Source: Salinimicrobium sediminilitoris
GTDB taxonomy: Bacteria > Bacteroidota > Bacteroidia > Flavobacteriales > Flavobacteriaceae
NCBI RefSeq assembly: GCF_020866905.1
Contig: NZ_JAIVCC010000009.1
Coordinates: forward strand, 186,001 to 250,000
Direction of reading: 5' to 3'
Length of the DNA stretch: 64,000 nt
In this document: positions 62,195 through 64,000 of the stretch, piece after piece
How positions within the stretch are numbered: position 1 is the stretch's first letter
How the letters are laid out: each line of letters starts with the position of its first letter
Notes under the pieces: model-generated
Told to the model about the DNA's origin: nothing
Seen by the model: the letters and a program-made list of their open reading frames with translations, nothing else
Database searches by the model: none
Made by a program: the position numbers and the translations under genes

Positions 62195-63409
62195 TCAGGT
62201 ATTTCTGAGATCCTCAAAATTCTCCAGCAGGAAATTTTTATTTATAGTGAAATAGCGTCCTTTAGCTTCTCTGAAGGTAGTAGTGCCATCGCCCCAGATC
62301 AGGAACTTCTGATAGCGGTTCGAGTTGTTTTGGTTCTCCAGTTTCCACTCCTTTTTTAGAATTTTTCGAATTTGGGTAAGATCGAACCGGAGCCTTGATT
62401 TATTTATTGCGTTATAGGCATCCATAGGACAAAGATCAAGTGTTTCTAAATCATGGTCTTCCATGATCATAAGAAGAATACCGGCCAATTCCCTTTCTAC
62501 CCTGTTTCGGTTATTCTGCACCAGCTTTTTCAAGGCAGGAGTTTCTATTTGATCAGCTGTAAACCACATCCTTGTTTGATGTTTTGAATAAAGCTTTCTG
62601 TTTTTTAGGAAATATAGAAAAGCCGGAATTTCTTTGGCCAGGACTTCTAAAAACTCTGTTTGTTCTTTTTTTATCACCGGTACCTGCAAAACCCAGAAGC
62701 GAGTTTCGTGGTGATCTATTTTAATAAAATTTTCTTCATTGTTACTACAGAGGATAAATTTACCGAAGAATTCCACTTCCCGCTTGTCTTTCCCCTTGGC
62801 CTCAAGTTTATTGATGTTGGTGGTACTGAGGTATTTTATCCTTTCTGTGAGTTCCTCTTTGTTGAACAATACTTCATCGATACAAATTAGGAGCTTGTTC
62901 GCCCAATCAGAATTGAACTGACTGGTGAAACTGTCATTGGTCAGATATGTAAGGTTGTTCTCGAAAATAAGCTTGAGCCATTTCAGAAAAGTACTCTTAC
63001 CTGTGGAACGTTCCCGGGACACCAGGCAGAGAATGGGGAGGATTTGAGTGGGTCTGGTAAATAATAGCTGCAGGTAATCCAGTCCAAGTTCATAATGAGC
63101 TCCAAAGATGTGCTTAACAAACTTGAAAGACACCCCACAATCTCCCTCTTTTATGGTGTGACTTAGTGGCGCATAGGTATTGTAAAAATGGTGGAAGGAG
63201 GATTTAAAATTCAGATGATCCGGGATACAGGTGAAGCCATCATATTTCGGAATGGCTGCAAGAAATGTTTTTCCGTGGTCCTGCCGGATCGTCTCAATAT
63301 TCCATGGCACCAGGGCTTCATTTTGCACACCAGAAATGCTTGGAGCACTTACAATTTTATAGTACTGGGTTCCAACCCGGATGTATGATTTTCTTTTCTC
63401 CACAATCAA
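62195..63409 (-). CDS. D5-like primase-helicase (DUF5906-type ATPase)
   Basis: This is a superfamily-3-like replication helicase of a mobile element. The 404-residue product has Walker A SRERSTGKST (about 131-140, with GKST at 137-140), Walker B LLICIDEVLFNKEE (Asp178, Glu179) and the sensor region FILCSNNEENFIKIDHHETR. C-terminal winged-helix-like segments follow (LRFDLTQIRKILKKEWKLEN). No primase catalytic domain is present in it, so it probably works with the Toprim protein encoded next downstream. The TGATGACA array separates the two genes. Confidence 0.85.
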   Translation of the reverse strand: MIVEKRKSYIRVGTQYYKIVSAPSISGVQNEALVPWNIETIRQDHGKTFLAAIPKYDGFTCIPDHLNFKSSFHHFYNTYAPLSHTIKEGDCGVSFKFVKHIFGAHYELGLDYLQLLFTRPTQILPILCLVSRERSTGKSTFLKWLKLIFENNLTYLTNDSFTSQFNSDWANKLLICIDEVLFNKEELTERIKYLSTTNINKLEAKGKDKREVEFFGKFILCSNNEENFIKIDHHETRFWVLQVPVIKKEQTEFLEVLAKEIPAFLYFLKNRKLYSKHQTRMWFTADQIETPALKKLVQNNRNRVERELAGILLMIMEDHDLETLDLCPMDAYNAINKSRLRFDLTQIRKILKKEWKLENQNNSNRYQKFLIWGDGTTTFREAKGRYFTINKNFLLENFEDLRNT

Positions 63410-64000
63410 AATTATCGGAATCGTATTGTAGTGACAATTAGGGACTTAAATATAACTAGAACCCCTGGTTTTTGAGATGTTTATACAGAAAATAAGATTT
63501 GGATGCGAATCATTTAAAATGATATTATTTCAAAATGATCATATTAAATAATGAGTCAGAGGAAGGCAGATGAAGCTGCTGGAAAAAAGTGCGTAACCTG
63601 GATTTTTTAGAAATTCTTGAAGAAAAAAGCAGGAAGAGCAAAAATTCCCATAAAAGCCGATTCTTAAATTTCACCTTTTCATGATTTACTTTTTGTATCT
63701 CGAGCGTTTTCCGTTTTCCAATATCAGATCTTTTGCATCTGAACAAGATTTCCCATTTCTTTTGATTTACTTCCCGTAGAGCCGTCGCTGTTACCATTTT
63801 CCGTTGCTCCTCTAGGGAATTTAGAATTAGGATAGGCCGCATTGATCCTTTAGCGGAAAGAGCTGGCATTTCATTCAGGCCGGCTAACTTCTAAATTCCG
63901 TTGTTTTGCATCAGTATAAATGGTAACAGCGATGGGGGAGGTGAAAAATCAGGAGAAGAAGCATCTATCATTTACTGATATTAAATGCTTCTAAGATTTG
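63410..64000. other. Region without a supported gene at the right edge
   Basis: A 15-bp perfect inverted repeat is present, TCGCTGTTACCATTT (63785-63799) with AAATGGTAACAGCGA (63918-63932). Minus-strand frame 63525-63869 (114 codons) and a short plus frame from 63920 (MVTAMGEVKNQEKKHLSFTD) both begin at this repeat. Neither has a recognisable domain, and the minus frame has a low-complexity C-terminus. Confidence 0.45.

Noticed and set aside
63525-63869. 114-codon minus-strand frame as a gene
   Set aside because: Low-complexity composition, no recognisable domain and no supporting start; left as unresolved.

Overview
The window looks like chromosome from a member of the Bacteroidota, most likely a marine-type Flavobacteriaceae. 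The support is the mix of families (DUF1704/QEGLA protein, DUF2490, PepSY-like lipoproteins, split PntA, VTT and FUSC proteins), Bacteroidota-style promoters (TAnnTTTG) with weak Shine-Dalgarno sites, AT-rich spacers and flavobacterial lipoboxes. A closer placement cannot be made by eye.

1-31.6 kb is ordinary, intact chromosome. It holds parE (cut by the window start)-membrane protein-parC-mscL; a divergent XRE regulator/M14-peptidase pair whose 280-bp spacer carries at least five copies of a GTTTAC-N4-GTAAAC operator; an Lrp regulator, a YihY-type membrane protein and a DJ-1/PfpI protein; aroB facing a proline dehydrogenase-acyltransferase pair; a baeRF-like protein, a DUF1853 protein, an AI-2E-type permease, a truA-like gene, recQ and corA; an alpha-glucan operon (LLM oxidoreductase, two GH13 enzymes, a homologue of the Anabaena sensory rhodopsin transducer); and a four-gene operon of a DUF1704 metallopeptidase, two tandem GshB-like ATP-grasp ligases and an AstE-like M14 hydrolase. 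That last operon resembles a peptide-bond making/cleaving pathway and is the best candidate for an uncharacterised system.

32-45.3 kb begins at a tRNA-Arg(TCT) gene and is unusually rich in broken genes: the C-terminal stub of a type ISP restriction-modification enzyme, a response regulator and its histidine kinase (both with in-frame stops), a frameshifted DUF488 gene, a universal-stress-protein stub, a moaC-mogA fusion with one in-frame stop and a FUSC-type membrane protein with one in-frame stop. Intact genes lie between them (DUF2490, VTT, SdiA-regulated-like, PepSY-like, PAP2, ClC). A 100-bp remnant of an unidentified coding sequence at 42.7 kb is repeated at 59.1 kb.

45.6-59 kb returns to intact genes: a Dps-like protein, a nucleoside deaminase, the three-gene proton-translocating transhydrogenase operon, EamA and MFS permeases, a histidine kinase/NtrC-type two-component pair, a previously unlisted 55-residue Cys4 protein immediately before gdhA, a Rnk/GreA-C-like protein and small hypothetical proteins.

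59.2 kb to the right edge is a mobile genetic element (mobilizable island or integrated plasmid). It carries a membrane accessory protein, a MOB relaxase, MobC, an oriT-like inverted repeat, a Toprim primase-like protein and a D5-like primase-helicase. The last two genes are separated by a phased array of TGATGACA/TGTCATCA repeats that looks like an iteron origin or operator. No integrase is visible, so one end of the element probably lies beyond the window.
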